Positions 7,829-16,627 are shown, counted from the first letter of the stretch. The stretch is DNA of 42,113 bases from an uncultured Legionella sp. (GCA_945952115.1 CAMFHA010000012.1:1-42113), one strand, 5' to 3'. Translations and numbers: made by a program. Notes: a model not told the origin generated them from the sequence alone.

Positions 7829-8323
7829 ATGGCAAGATATTTAACTACTGTTGAACTAGAAAAAGAATCGATGAAATTTTCTGCTGGTCACACGACTATT
7901 TTCTCTGCAACAGAACGTGAGCCCTTACACGGCCATATGTACCGTGTTTATTTAGCCCTAACACTTTGGGTTGAAGAAAATGGTATGACTTTTGATTATC
8001 GCTATTATAAAGAACGCATTCACAAACTATGTCGCCAACTAAACCAAACTTTTTTAATGCCGCAATACTCGCCCTTTTTAGACTATGCAGAAGATAAAGA
8101 CTATTATTATTTTACATTCAACTTTAAAAAAATTCCTTTCTTAAAAGAAGATGTCACCCTCCTTCCTCTTACCAATATTACAGTTGAAGAATTATCAAGA
8201 TGGTTCGTGAATGAATTAATTCATGATAATACGGAGTTAGATAAACATAAAATTGATAAGGTTTTAATTAAAGTATTTTCAGCCCCCGGACAATCAGCAA
8301 GCCATCAATGGCAAAGAAAATGA
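7829..8323 (+). CDS. 6-pyruvoyl-tetrahydropterin synthase-like protein without the catalytic Cys
   Basis: The 164-aa protein keeps PTPS/QueD fold features: FSAGHTT with one zinc His and LHGHMY with the other two, TFDYRYYK and TNITVEELSRWF. In QueD and PTPS the residue four positions before HGH is normally a Cys; here the segment is TEREPLHGH, with Arg at that site and Glu on either side, so standard catalysis is doubtful. No other queuosine genes adjoin it. It could be a PTPS-III-like or a repurposed member. The gene sits between the MidA-like gene and priA with no gap on either side. Confidence 0.72.
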   Translation: MARYLTTVELEKESMKFSAGHTTIFSATEREPLHGHMYRVYLALTLWVEENGMTFDYRYYKERIHKLCRQLNQTFLMPQYSPFLDYAEDKDYYYFTFNFKKIPFLKEDVTLLPLTNITVEELSRWFVNELIHDNTELDKHKIDKVLIKVFSAPGQSASHQWQRK

Positions 8324-10494
8324 AGGTCTATAAAGTCTGTATTCCGAACACACATAGAGATTATTTTGATTATCTAGGTGAGCATTTATCGCTTTGTATA
8401 GGAGCTCGGGTATGGGTCCCTTTTCGCAAACAAAGAAAACTGGGAATCATTGTTGAGGAACAAGAATATACGAGCATAGAAAAACCGCTTAAAATGATAG
8501 AAGAAGTTCTAGATGATGAAGCACTCATCACTGCAGAAATTTTAACTTTATGCCGTTGGATGGCACAATATTATCAAGCACCATTATCAGAAGTATTGGC
8601 TTTAGCCTTACCTAAAAAATACCGTTTAGGGCAAGCCAGTGGTTTACCTAAAACGGACTGTTATGAGCTTATCCTTCCACTAGAACAAGCATTAGAGAAA
8701 ATTGCTACACGCGCAACAAAGCAACGTAGCCTAGTACATTGGTTACATGAACAAAAAATGCCTGTTGAGAAAAAACGATTCGTTGCTGCAGGATATACTT
8801 CTAGCCAATTATTGCCTCTCATCCAACTAGATATTATTAAATTATCGCAAGAGCTTCCTAAAGAATTAACCCGAGATAAAAAAACGACTATTTTACAATT
8901 AAATCAAGAGCAAGAGCTTGCATTTAATGCTATCAACCAAGCACTGAATCATTATCATTGTTTTTTATTACACGGAGTAACAGGAAGTGGTAAAACAGAA
9001 GTTTATTTTCATGTGATTAATAGCGTTTTAAATCAAGGAAAACAAATATTAATACTCGTACCAGAAATCGGCTTAACCCCTCAATTGTTAGCACGTTTTA
9101 ATGAACGCTTTCAAGAGCCAATTGCTATTATTCATTCTAATCTTAATGAATCCGAACGACAAATTGCCTGGCAATCAGCAAAAGAAAATCGAGTAAAAAT
9201 TATTATTGGCACACGTGCTGCCGTTTTTACACCGATGCCTCATTTAGGTTTAATTATCATTGATGAAGAGCACGATACTTCATTTAAACAAATGGAAGGT
9301 GTGCGTTACTCAGCTCGAGATGCCGCATTAATGCGAGCTCATTGGAGTAATTTTCCCATTATTTTAGGTTCAGCAACGCCTAGCTTAGAAAGCATGCATA
9401 ACTGCATGCAAAAAAAATACACGCGTTTACTGTTAAAACAAAAAGCATTAACAGATACTCCGCTGCATTATCAATTAATTGATCTACGCGCCCAAACGCT
9501 TCAAGAAGGCCTAGCGAAACCAACGCTGGAATTAATTAAAAAACATTTGGCCCAAAATAATCAAGTGCTTGTATTCATTAATCGTCGTGGTTTTGCGCCT
9601 GTAGTTCTTTGCCATCAATGTGGATGGATGATGGATTGTAACGCCTGTGATAGTCACCTAACCTTACACAAACAAAGCCAACAGATGATGTGTCATCATT
9701 GCGGTTTAATTTATTGTCCTCCTAAACACTGTCTAAGTTGTAAAAGCAATGAATTAGTTCCTGTAGGCTCAGGAACCCAGCGCATCCATGAATTTTTAAG
9801 CACTTATTTTCCTCAAACCCAAATATTAAGAATTGATAAAGATGAAACCCGTAAAAAGCATGCTTTTGCGAATTATCTTTCTAAAATTAATAATGGTGAA
9901 GCACAACTTATTATAGGGACACAAATGTTGGCAAAAGGTCATCATTTTCCTCGTTTATCTTTGGTGGTTATATTGGATGCGGATGCAGGACTTTATAATC
10001 AAGATTTTCGTGCTACAGAGCACCTAGGGCAACTACTTACTCAAGTTGCAGGTCGTGCGGGTCGAGCAGAATATCCTGGAGAAGTCCTTATTCAAACACA
10101 TGTACCACAACACCCTCTTCTTAATTTATTAGTGCAGCAAGGCTATGAGGATTTTGCTCATGCACTATTAGAGAGTCGCCAACAAGCAGAATTGCCTCCT
10201 TTTCATTTTTTGGCTGTTTTAAGAGCGCAAAGTAAATCTCAAAGCGCATTAACCGAATTATTGCATTCAGCTAAAAAGTATTTACAAATACCTCCATTAC
10301 GTATTTTGGGACCGGCGCCTGCACCTTTGGCACGAAAAGCCAATCAATACCGCATGCAATTATTAATTAAATCCTCTTCACGACCTGTGTTAAAAAGCGC
10401 TTTGACACAAATGCGAGAATGGTTAACAATGAATAATAAATTAACTAAAAGCATCCGCTGGAATGTGGATGTTGATCCAATGGACTTATCATGA
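8320..10494 (+). CDS. priA: Primosomal protein N' (replication restart helicase PriA)
   Basis: The product of about 724 aa has the N-terminal 3'BD region, then a superfamily 2 helicase core with Walker A GVTGSGKTEVY, Walker B IIIDEEHDTSFKQ, motif III LGSATPS, and motifs V-VI with GTQMLAKGHHFP and QVAGRAGR. Zinc-binding Cys pairs lie between the helicase lobes (CHQCGW, CNAC, CHHCG, CPPKHCLSCKS). Length agrees with E. coli PriA (732 aa). The frame can also be read from 8308, but ATG at 8320 overlaps the upstream TGA in the common ATGA arrangement. It reloads DnaB at stalled forks. Confidence 0.97.
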   Translation: MKVYKVCIPNTHRDYFDYLGEHLSLCIGARVWVPFRKQRKLGIIVEEQEYTSIEKPLKMIEEVLDDEALITAEILTLCRWMAQYYQAPLSEVLALALPKKYRLGQASGLPKTDCYELILPLEQALEKIATRATKQRSLVHWLHEQKMPVEKKRFVAAGYTSSQLLPLIQLDIIKLSQELPKELTRDKKTTILQLNQEQELAFNAINQALNHYHCFLLHGVTGSGKTEVYFHVINSVLNQGKQILILVPEIGLTPQLLARFNERFQEPIAIIHSNLNESERQIAWQSAKENRVKIIIGTRAAVFTPMPHLGLIIIDEEHDTSFKQMEGVRYSARDAALMRAHWSNFPIILGSATPSLESMHNCMQKKYTRLLLKQKALTDTPLHYQLIDLRAQTLQEGLAKPTLELIKKHLAQNNQVLVFINRRGFAPVVLCHQCGWMMDCNACDSHLTLHKQSQQMMCHHCGLIYCPPKHCLSCKSNELVPVGSGTQRIHEFLSTYFPQTQILRIDKDETRKKHAFANYLSKINNGEAQLIIGTQMLAKGHHFPRLSLVVILDADAGLYNQDFRATEHLGQLLTQVAGRAGRAEYPGEVLIQTHVPQHPLLNLLVQQGYEDFAHALLESRQQAELPPFHFLAVLRAQSKSQSALTELLHSAKKYLQIPPLRILGPAPAPLARKANQYRMQLLIKSSSRPVLKSALTQMREWLTMNNKLTKSIRWNVDVDPMDLS

Positions 10495-10898
10495 ATGAAC
10501 AAGTGATTCCACTACATGAAAAAACCTTCGCTATAGCCTGGGGCGACATGGATGCCTTAGGTCATGTTAATAACAGCCGTTATTTTGATTATTTTCAAGA
10601 AGCGCGGATTGAATGGTTAAAAGAGCTTAATATTGCAATGACAGAAAAAACAGGTCCTGTCGTTATCCATGTCTCAGCAACCTTCTTAAAACCAGTTGTC
10701 TATCCTGCAACACTTACCTTGCGTAGTAGTCTTCACGAAATAGGAAACACCAGTATGGTAATCGCTCACCATTTATACCAAAATGAAACCCTCATGACCC
10801 ATGGCACCAGCAAGATTGTCTGGGTTGATTATATTGAAGGCAAATCAGTGCCTTTGCCTGAGAGTATTCGTTCTTTTTTTAAGTTAAAAGTTAAATGA
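10491..10898 (+). CDS. Acyl-CoA thioesterase, 4HBT/YbgC-type hotdog protein
   Basis: The 135-aa protein has the 4HBT signature WGDMDALGHVNNSRYFDYFQEAR, including the catalytic Asp (DMDALGHVNN) and typical single-hotdog length. Such enzymes hydrolyse acyl-CoA or acyl-ACP thioesters; the substrate is not readable here. Its ATG overlaps the priA stop (ATGA at 10491-10494). Its 3' end overlaps the convergent leucine-zipper gene by 15 bases. Confidence 0.88.
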   Translation: MNEQVIPLHEKTFAIAWGDMDALGHVNNSRYFDYFQEARIEWLKELNIAMTEKTGPVVIHVSATFLKPVVYPATLTLRSSLHEIGNTSMVIAHHLYQNETLMTHGTSKIVWVDYIEGKSVPLPESIRSFFKLKVK

Positions 10899-11354
10899 GG
10901 TTGGCGTCTTAGTGTCAGGATTCAAATCCATTAGTAGTTTATTCAAACGTGCAACTTCTTCTCTTAAATGTTGATTTTCTTGTTTTAACCACGTATTTTC
11001 AAGTTTGAGATCCTGTTTGGGGCGAGCAGTCAAAGTTTTTGTTTTTTTCTGAGTTAAATCATGAAAAAAAGAAGAGGAGTTATTATTTGTTAATTCCTTT
11101 ACTTTTCTTTTAATAGGGAAGTTTTGGGACTCTACTTCTTTAGCAAACTCTCGCAACCACTCATATTCCTCTTGATCGAATCTGTTCTCTGTTACTCGGG
11201 TTAAATTAGTTTCAGTTAAAGGCAAATTAGCTTCAGTTAAAGGCAGATTAGCTTCTTCTGCTAAAAGCAAATCTTCTTCTGTTATCAATGGACTATCATT
11301 GCTTAGCAAAGAATCACCATTTTGCGCATTAGAATTTGTATGTTTCATGATCAT
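10884..11354 (-). CDS. Leucine-zipper protein with heptad N-terminal repeats
   Basis: The product (about 156 aa) is not recognised as a family. Its C-terminal third is a strict leucine zipper: five leucines seven residues apart (119, 126, 133, 140, 147 counted from a GTG at 11363) with Asn at two 'a' positions (123, 130). A basic stretch (KKTKTLTARPK) precedes it but lacks the bZIP Asn. The N-terminal half is acidic and holds a seven-residue repeat LPLTEAN encoded by 21-bp repeats. The frame opens with GTG; ATG at 11354 has GGA four bases upstream and was chosen. It lies next to a true bZIP gene on the same strand and could dimerise with it. A host-directed effector is possible but unproven. 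Confidence 0.7.
   Translation of the reverse strand: MIMKHTNSNAQNGDSLLSNDSPLITEEDLLLAEEANLPLTEANLPLTETNLTRVTENRFDQEEYEWLREFAKEVESQNFPIKRKVKELTNNNSSSFFHDLTQKKTKTLTARPKQDLKLENTWLKQENQHLREEVARLNKLLMDLNPDTKTPTSFNF
11203..11265. repeat. 21-bp tandem repeat encoding LPLTEAN-like heptads
   Basis: Units aaattagtttcagttaaaggc (11203-11223) and aaattagcttcagttaaag (11224 on) differ by one base, and a diverged third copy follows. They encode the repeated heptads in the acidic N-terminal part of the leucine-zipper protein. Confidence 0.8.
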
Positions 11355-11390
11355 TATTTCCACTAAAAATTATACTATTTGTATTAGGGT

Positions 11391-11453
11391 CTGTTGACAT
11401 TTCAGATTTCGGCGTCGCTGGACGTCGGGCTTCTCTAAATGGAATGTCAACAC
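11391..11453. repeat. Palindromic intergenic repeat, 'TGTTGACATT' family
   Basis: tgttgacatt at 11392-11401 pairs perfectly with aatgtcaaca at 11443-11452. The interior (gcgtcgctggacgtcgg) has smaller inverted pieces. The same flank, gggtct[ga]ttgacatttca, recurs at 24771 in front of the 612-aa gene, so this is a dispersed element. It lies between the two zipper genes. Confidence 0.75.
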
Positions 11454-11494
11454 GCTTTAGTTATTTATTCAAAATTTATCGTAAGGGTTTTTTA

Positions 11495-11986
11495 TTATGA
11501 ATGTTTTATTGAAACTGATTCGTCGCTATTAGCTTCTATTTTTTCATTAATCAGTTGAAGTACATAATCATTTGTTTCTCTTAACCTTTGATTTTCATTC
11601 TCAAGCGACTTAATTTTTTCTTTAAGCGCCTTGTTTTCGTCATTAAGCATCTTAGATGCATGTTCTTTTCGTGCTCTATGGCGTGCAGCCGATTCACGAT
11701 TTCTTATTTTTCTTATTATTTTTTTATCTGTCAAATCGGGTTCAGGTTGTAATGAAAAAAAAGATAAGGGTCTAGTATCCTCTAATTTTATCTTCTTCTC
11801 TTTTTTATTATCAAGGTATTCTCGTCGTTTTTGACGGGCAAGCTTTGACTTATCGTCCACTATTGAAACTAGTTCTGCTACTGTGCTTTGATTAGACGGA
11901 GATTTCAGCCTATCACTATAATCAATCGTGGCATTAAACAAGTTGTCATCAAAATCAAAATCAAAATCAAAATCTGGGGTAAGCAT
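11495..11986 (-). CDS. Eukaryotic-type bZIP transcription-factor-like protein
   Basis: The 163-aa protein carries a full basic-leucine-zipper domain at residues about 88-145. The basic region reads KIRNRESAARHRARKEH and fits the bZIP signature; invariant Asn96 and Arg104 are spaced N-x7-R, and Arg104 is followed by x9 and Leu114. Zipper leucines are 114, 121, 128 and 135, then Val142, with Asn at 'a' positions 118, 132 and 139. Residues 51-67 form a Lys/Arg cluster resembling a nuclear signal. The N-terminus (DFDFDFDFDDNLF) is acidic and aromatic like a transactivation domain. Such domains are normal in eukaryotes and not in bacteria, so a secreted nuclear effector is the best inference. A coiled-coil by chance would not give the matched basic region. 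It has its own promoter. Confidence 0.9.
   Translation of the reverse strand: MLTPDFDFDFDFDDNLFNATIDYSDRLKSPSNQSTVAELVSIVDDKSKLARQKRREYLDNKKEKKIKLEDTRPLSFFSLQPEPDLTDKKIIRKIRNRESAARHRARKEHASKMLNDENKALKEKIKSLENENQRLRETNDYVLQLINEKIEANSDESVSIKHS
11949..11974. repeat. Hexanucleotide tandem repeat (tcaaaa)4 encoding Asp-Phe
   Basis: Four uninterrupted tcaaaa units plus tc encode the (DF)n stretch near the N-terminus of the bZIP protein. Unit gain or loss would keep frame and alter the acidic stretch length. Confidence 0.88.
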
Positions 11987-12008
11987 AAGATCTTTGCATT
12001 AAATTCAT

Positions 12009-12037
12009 AGCATACAGATATGGTTATTTTTTGTCAA
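12009..12037 (-). promoter_or_regulatory. Sigma70-type promoter of the bZIP gene
   Basis: Read on the minus strand, TTGACA (12032-12037) is followed after exactly 17 bases by TATGCT (12009-12014). The predicted transcript begins near 12002, about 16 bases before the ATG at 11986. The -35 is perfect and the -10 matches four of six. Confidence 0.65.
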
Positions 12038-12060
12038 TGTGTAATTTAAAAGCGCATAAA

Positions 12061-12855
12061 TTACACTGCAATCGGTGCTTTAATTGCTGGATGTGCTTGA
12101 TAATTTATAAACTCGAAATCTTCATAGTGATAATCAAATAAAGAAGAAGGTTTTCTCTTAATCATTAATTTAGGCAAAGGAAATGGTGCTCTACTGAGCT
12201 GAGTTCTTGTTTGTTCAATATGATTTAAATATAAATGGCAATCTCCACCCGTCCAAATAAATTCTCCAACTTCTAAATTACATTGTTGAGCAACCATATG
12301 AGTTAATAAAGCATAAGAAGCAATATTAAAAGGAACGCCTAGAAAAACATCCGCTGAGCGTTGATAAAGCTGGCATGATAACTGATTGTTAGCGACATAA
12401 AATTGAAACAAGGCGTGGCATGGCATTAAAGCCATTTTATCTAATTCACCGACATTCCATGCGCTCACAATTAAACGACGTGAATCAGGATTAGTTTTGA
12501 TTTGTTCTACTATCTCACTTAATTGGTCGATAGTATGCCCATTCACTGTAGGCCAACTTCGCCATTGTTTGCCATATATTGGACCTAAATCGCCCTGTTC
12601 ATTTGCCCATTCATCCCAAATAGTTACGCCATGTTCTTGTAAATAACTAATATTAGTATCGCCTTTTAAAAACCATAATAATTCATGAATAATACTGCGC
12701 ATATGTAACTTTTTAGTTGTGACTAAAGGAAAACCATGATTTAAATTAAAACGCATTTGATAACCAAAAACAGACAAAGTCCCTGTTCCGGTGCGATCAC
12801 TTTTTTCAACGCCTTCGTGCAAAATATGTTCTAATAAATCTAAATAAGTTTTCAT
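12061..12855 (-). CDS. thyA: Thymidylate synthase
   Basis: The 264-aa product has the same length as E. coli ThyA. It contains the catalytic [11 protein letters not shown] with Cys146, the folate/dUMP-binding [19 protein letters not shown] and GDCHLYLNH segments, and the N-terminal DRTGTGT loop. It methylates dUMP to dTMP using methylene-tetrahydrofolate. Its ATG overlaps the lgt stop (12852-12855), a conserved lgt-thyA arrangement in gammaproteobacteria. Confidence 0.98.
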   Translation of the reverse strand: MKTYLDLLEHILHEGVEKSDRTGTGTLSVFGYQMRFNLNHGFPLVTTKKLHMRSIIHELLWFLKGDTNISYLQEHGVTIWDEWANEQGDLGPIYGKQWRSWPTVNGHTIDQLSEIVEQIKTNPDSRRLIVSAWNVGELDKMALMPCHALFQFYVANNQLSCQLYQRSADVFLGVPFNIASYALLTHMVAQQCNLEVGEFIWTGGDCHLYLNHIEQTRTQLSRAPFPLPKLMIKRKPSSLFDYHYEDFEFINYQAHPAIKAPIAV

Positions 12856-13625
12856 CGTTTAGCCCACCACCATAATCCAATACCTAATAATAACATAGGA
12901 ATTGATAAAAGTTGCCCCATAGTCAACCAACCAAACGCAATATATCCCATCTGTACATCGGGCTGTCGAAAACATTCTGCGATTAATCGACATAAACTGT
13001 AAGTAATCAGAAAAAGTGCTGATACGCGGCCTTCAGGTCGAGGCTTTGCAGCATAAAACCAAACTACAAAAAATAAAACAATGCCCTCTAAACCAAATTC
13101 ATAAATCTGTGAAGGATGTCTTGGTTGATCATCAACATGGGGATAAATCATTGCCCAAGGCACGTCCGTTACCCGCCCCCATAATTCTCCATTAATAAAA
13201 TTGCCAATTCGTCCTGCGGCTAGTCCTAGAGGAACTAAAGGAGAAACAAAATCAGATACATTAAGAAAAGTTTTTTTAAAATGATGAGAAAAAAGCCACA
13301 TGGCAAGAATAACACCTAACAAACCACCATGAAAGGACATGCCTCCTTCCCAAATTTTGATTAAGATCCAGGGGTGAAGAATTAACTCGTGAGTATTATA
13401 AAAGACCATATAACCAATACGCCCCCCTAGGATTACCCCTAAGGCAGCATAAAAAATAAGATCGCTAATTTGTTGGGTAGTCCAATCCAATTTATAATGT
13501 TTTGTCCGCCAATAAGCTAATAGCCAAGAACCAGCAAAACCTACTAAATACATTAAACCATACCAATGCACTTGAAGAGGGCCAAGCTTAAAAGCTACGG
13601 GATTAATTGAGGGATAAATAAACAT
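12852..13625 (-). CDS. lgt: Prolipoprotein diacylglyceryl transferase
   Basis: The 257-aa membrane protein has about seven hydrophobic segments and the Lgt signature [14 protein letters not shown], plus [11 protein letters not shown] near the N-terminus and HPSQIYE. It transfers diacylglycerol from phosphatidylglycerol to the lipobox Cys of prolipoproteins in the inner membrane. It lies between ptsP and thyA with a 4-base overlap with the latter. Confidence 0.97.
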   Translation of the reverse strand: MFIYPSINPVAFKLGPLQVHWYGLMYLVGFAGSWLLAYWRTKHYKLDWTTQQISDLIFYAALGVILGGRIGYMVFYNTHELILHPWILIKIWEGGMSFHGGLLGVILAMWLFSHHFKKTFLNVSDFVSPLVPLGLAAGRIGNFINGELWGRVTDVPWAMIYPHVDDQPRHPSQIYEFGLEGIVLFFVVWFYAAKPRPEGRVSALFLITYSLCRLIAECFRQPDVQMGYIAFGWLTMGQLLSIPMLLLGIGLWWWAKR

Positions 13626-13682
13626 GAATTAATATCCTTTTCATTGTACGTGTTCACGTAATGATGTAATTAGTGCATACCG

Positions 13683-15980
13683 CTAAAGAGACGATTTTCC
13701 CGCTCGAATTAAATTACCAAGCCCTTCCTCTTCCAACGCTTTTTGCAAATGGAAACGAATTTCTGTTGGATGCTCAAATTCAAGTACTTCCGCCAAAATT
13801 TTACGTGCATTTGCAATGGCAAAATTACGTATCACCCATTTCACACGAGGAAGGCCCGCAGAGTTCATACTTAAAGTATCAAAGCCCATCGCTAGCAATA
13901 AGATAACCGCTAAAGGATCGCTTGCCATTTCACCGCAAATACTCACTTCAACGCCAGCAGCATGACCGCCTTCAACAATTTTTAGCAAAATACGTAGCAT
14001 TGCTGGATGTAAAGCGTCATAAAGACCTGCTACCCGCGCATTATTACGATCAACTGCTAACAGATATTGTGTTAAATCGTTGCTGCCTACAGAGATAAAA
14101 TCAACTCTTTTTGCCATTTCTCGGGTTAACTGTGCAGCCGCAGGGACCTCTATCATCACACCAACTTTAGGCTTCTCAATAATACATCCTTCTTCTAATA
14201 ATTCATTAAACGCTTGCTCAATAAGATAAGTAGCCTCTTCTACTTCGCTTAAATTAGTTACCATCGGTAACATAATACGCAAATTATTCAGCTCTTCACT
14301 TGCTCGCATCATGGCGCGAACTTGAATTAAAAATACATCAGGGTGATCTAAGGTTACACGAATTCCTCTCCATCCTAAATAAGGATTTTCTTCTTGAACA
14401 GGAAAATAAGGCAAGACCTTATCACCCCCAATATCAAGAGTTCGCATAGTAACAAACCGTGGCGCAAATGCTTTTAAGGTTTGCCGATAAATGATGGTTT
14501 GCTCATCTTCAGAAGGGAAACGATCACGGCTCATAAAAGGCACTTCAGAGCGGTATAAACCAACACCCTCCGCGCCCACACTCATCGATAAACCAGCATC
14601 CATGGCTAAGCCCGTGTTCACTTGGAGAGAAATACGGTAATTATCCGTGGTTTCGGCAGGCTTATCACGCAAACTCACCAGGCTTTGGTTTAAGTTATAT
14701 TCTTCTTGAGCTAATTGTTTAAATTCACTTAATACTGATTTAGAAGGTGAAATATAAACATGTCCATAATAACCATCAACAATTACCGCTTTGCGTGAAA
14801 TTTGGTCTAATTTTAAACCGCGCACACCCATTACTGTAGGCACACCCAAAGCACGCCCTAAAATAGCGACATGCGAATTATTGGAGCCTCTGGCTGAGAC
14901 AACACCGGCTAAATACCCTTCAGGAACTTCTGCAAGTGCCGAAGCAGTAACTTCTTCACCCACTAAGATAGTACGCTTTGGATAGATAATTTCTTCACGT
15001 TGAGAACGCTGTAATTCGGCCAAAACACGTCGTCCTAAATCACGAAAATCACTGGCTCGCTCTCTAAGATAATCATCTTCCATACTTTCAAATTGAGCTA
15101 TATGTTTTTTAATAACTGTTGCTAAGGCGCCTTGCGCACTAATTTTTTCCTCACGAATAACTTGTTCAACTTCTGCACCTAAACTGTCTTTATCCAAAAT
15201 ACGCAAATAGACATCAAATAAAGCATGTTCTTCTTCAGCAACGGTAGCCTTCATTCGTTTACTTAAACGACGCATATCTTCACGAGCTGCTTCTAAAGCC
15301 TCATAAAAAACAGTTACTTCTTCTTCTAAACCATCCACTGGATGACGAGGAACAGCATCAATATCAGAAGGAGGATAAACGACAATAGCCGTACCAATCC
15401 CAACCCCAGGGACGCTTCCCACACCTGTTAAAGCAATAGGCGCTACCTCAACTTTGGTTACTCCTAAAGGCTTAGGTTGAGTTAATTCTGCTAATTCACC
15501 TGTAGCTTCTGCATGCGCAATGATACCGCCTAATTGAGCTGCTAAAGTAATAAGAAAAGACTCTTCAGCATCATCAAAAGCTCGTGGCTCGACTTGTTGA
15601 ACAATTAAAACACCAAAAAGCTTACGATGTTGGATAATAGGAACACCTAAAAAAGCATTTAAGTGCTCTTCGCCCAATAAAGAATTATGATAAAAATCAG
15701 GATGAAAAGGTGCATCTTTAAGATTTATAGGCTCTTCTCTGCGGCCAATTAAACCAACTAGGCCTTGATCTAGTCCTATGCGTATACGAAACTCAGCTTG
15801 TTTATTAAGGCCTTCCGTAGCGATTAAGACGTATTCAGCATTTTTGTTATCAATAAGATAAACGGAAACAGCCTCTGCATTAATGGCTTTATTAATATGG
15901 CGCACCAGTATACCAAGCGCATCTACAAGATTGCTGGCGGCGGTAACGTCTTGAACTATTCGTTTAAGTACTTTAAGCAT
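13683..15980 (-). CDS. ptsP: Phosphoenolpyruvate-protein phosphotransferase of the nitrogen PTS (EI-Ntr)
   Basis: The 765-aa protein has an N-terminal GAF domain (residues about 1-160), then the EI N-terminal domain, the phospho-His swivel domain with GSNNSHVAILGRALGVPTVMG (active His about residue 368), and the PEP-utilising TIM barrel with MLPMV, VGSNDLTQYLLAVDR and the catalytic Cys in SICGEMASDP. It autophosphorylates on PEP and passes phosphate to NPr. Start directly abuts the rppH stop, as in other gammaproteobacteria. Confidence 0.96.
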   Translation of the reverse strand: MLKVLKRIVQDVTAASNLVDALGILVRHINKAINAEAVSVYLIDNKNAEYVLIATEGLNKQAEFRIRIGLDQGLVGLIGRREEPINLKDAPFHPDFYHNSLLGEEHLNAFLGVPIIQHRKLFGVLIVQQVEPRAFDDAEESFLITLAAQLGGIIAHAEATGELAELTQPKPLGVTKVEVAPIALTGVGSVPGVGIGTAIVVYPPSDIDAVPRHPVDGLEEEVTVFYEALEAAREDMRRLSKRMKATVAEEEHALFDVYLRILDKDSLGAEVEQVIREEKISAQGALATVIKKHIAQFESMEDDYLRERASDFRDLGRRVLAELQRSQREEIIYPKRTILVGEEVTASALAEVPEGYLAGVVSARGSNNSHVAILGRALGVPTVMGVRGLKLDQISRKAVIVDGYYGHVYISPSKSVLSEFKQLAQEEYNLNQSLVSLRDKPAETTDNYRISLQVNTGLAMDAGLSMSVGAEGVGLYRSEVPFMSRDRFPSEDEQTIIYRQTLKAFAPRFVTMRTLDIGGDKVLPYFPVQEENPYLGWRGIRVTLDHPDVFLIQVRAMMRASEELNNLRIMLPMVTNLSEVEEATYLIEQAFNELLEEGCIIEKPKVGVMIEVPAAAQLTREMAKRVDFISVGSNDLTQYLLAVDRNNARVAGLYDALHPAMLRILLKIVEGGHAAGVEVSICGEMASDPLAVILLLAMGFDTLSMNSAGLPRVKWVIRNFAIANARKILAEVLEFEHPTEIRFHLQKALEEEGLGNLIRAGKSSL

Positions 15981-16505
15981 CTACAAATGTGTTGTCCTTT
16001 TTTTCCGTTTTATGCCATAAGGCGAACGACGAGTTTTTAACAAAGATTCGAGCTCTTTTAGCGCCTGTGTATAAACTTGTCTTTTAAAAAAAATAACTTG
16101 TTGCTCTGGTTCATGAAAATCAATCCAGCGCCAACTATCAAACTCAGGTGAATCACTTAAATCTAAACGCACTTTCTGTTCATTGGAAATCAACTTCAAC
16201 AAATACCATTTTTGCTTTTGACCAATGACTAATGGTTCGCTACCATGTCGTAAATACTGCTTAGGTAGTCTATATTTTAACCAGCGTTTTGTCGAGCCTA
16301 ATACTTCCACATCGGCCTTATCCAAACCGACTTCTTCATGCAACTCACGAAACATAGCCTGCAAAGCAGATTCACCAGCAGCTAAGCCGCCCTGTGGAAA
16401 TTGCCACGCATCATGCCCACTGCGTCTTCCCCAAAACACTCTCCCGGATTCGTTGACCAGGACAATGCCCACATTCAACCGATAACCGGCACGATCAATT
16501 ACCAT
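15981..16505 (-). CDS. rppH: RNA pyrophosphohydrolase (Nudix)
   Basis: The 174-aa protein starts MVIDRAGYRLNVGIVLVN and has a complete Nudix box at residues 39-61 (GGLAAGESALQAMFRELHEEVG). It removes pyrophosphate from mRNA 5' ends and triggers RNase E decay. Other RppH landmarks are WGRRSGHDAWQFPQGG and the WRWIDFHEP segment. It is the first gene of the rppH-ptsP-lgt-thyA run. Confidence 0.95.
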   Translation of the reverse strand: MVIDRAGYRLNVGIVLVNESGRVFWGRRSGHDAWQFPQGGLAAGESALQAMFRELHEEVGLDKADVEVLGSTKRWLKYRLPKQYLRHGSEPLVIGQKQKWYLLKLISNEQKVRLDLSDSPEFDSWRWIDFHEPEQQVIFFKRQVYTQALKELESLLKTRRSPYGIKRKKRTTHL

Positions 16506-16627
16506 GGTGTCACTGCTTAGGATTACTTGTTAATACTTTGATTTTCCATAAAGTACAGCTATTTTGCAATGAAATCCTGAAATATTATTGTAATATATTT
16601 ATAACGCTGATGCTTTTAAAAATACAA

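Noticed and set aside
12009..12037. tgtcaa-containing region as a specific regulator binding site (PmrA or CpxR type)
   Set aside because: No tandem regulator half-sites are visible; the sequence is explained by a -35/-10 promoter.
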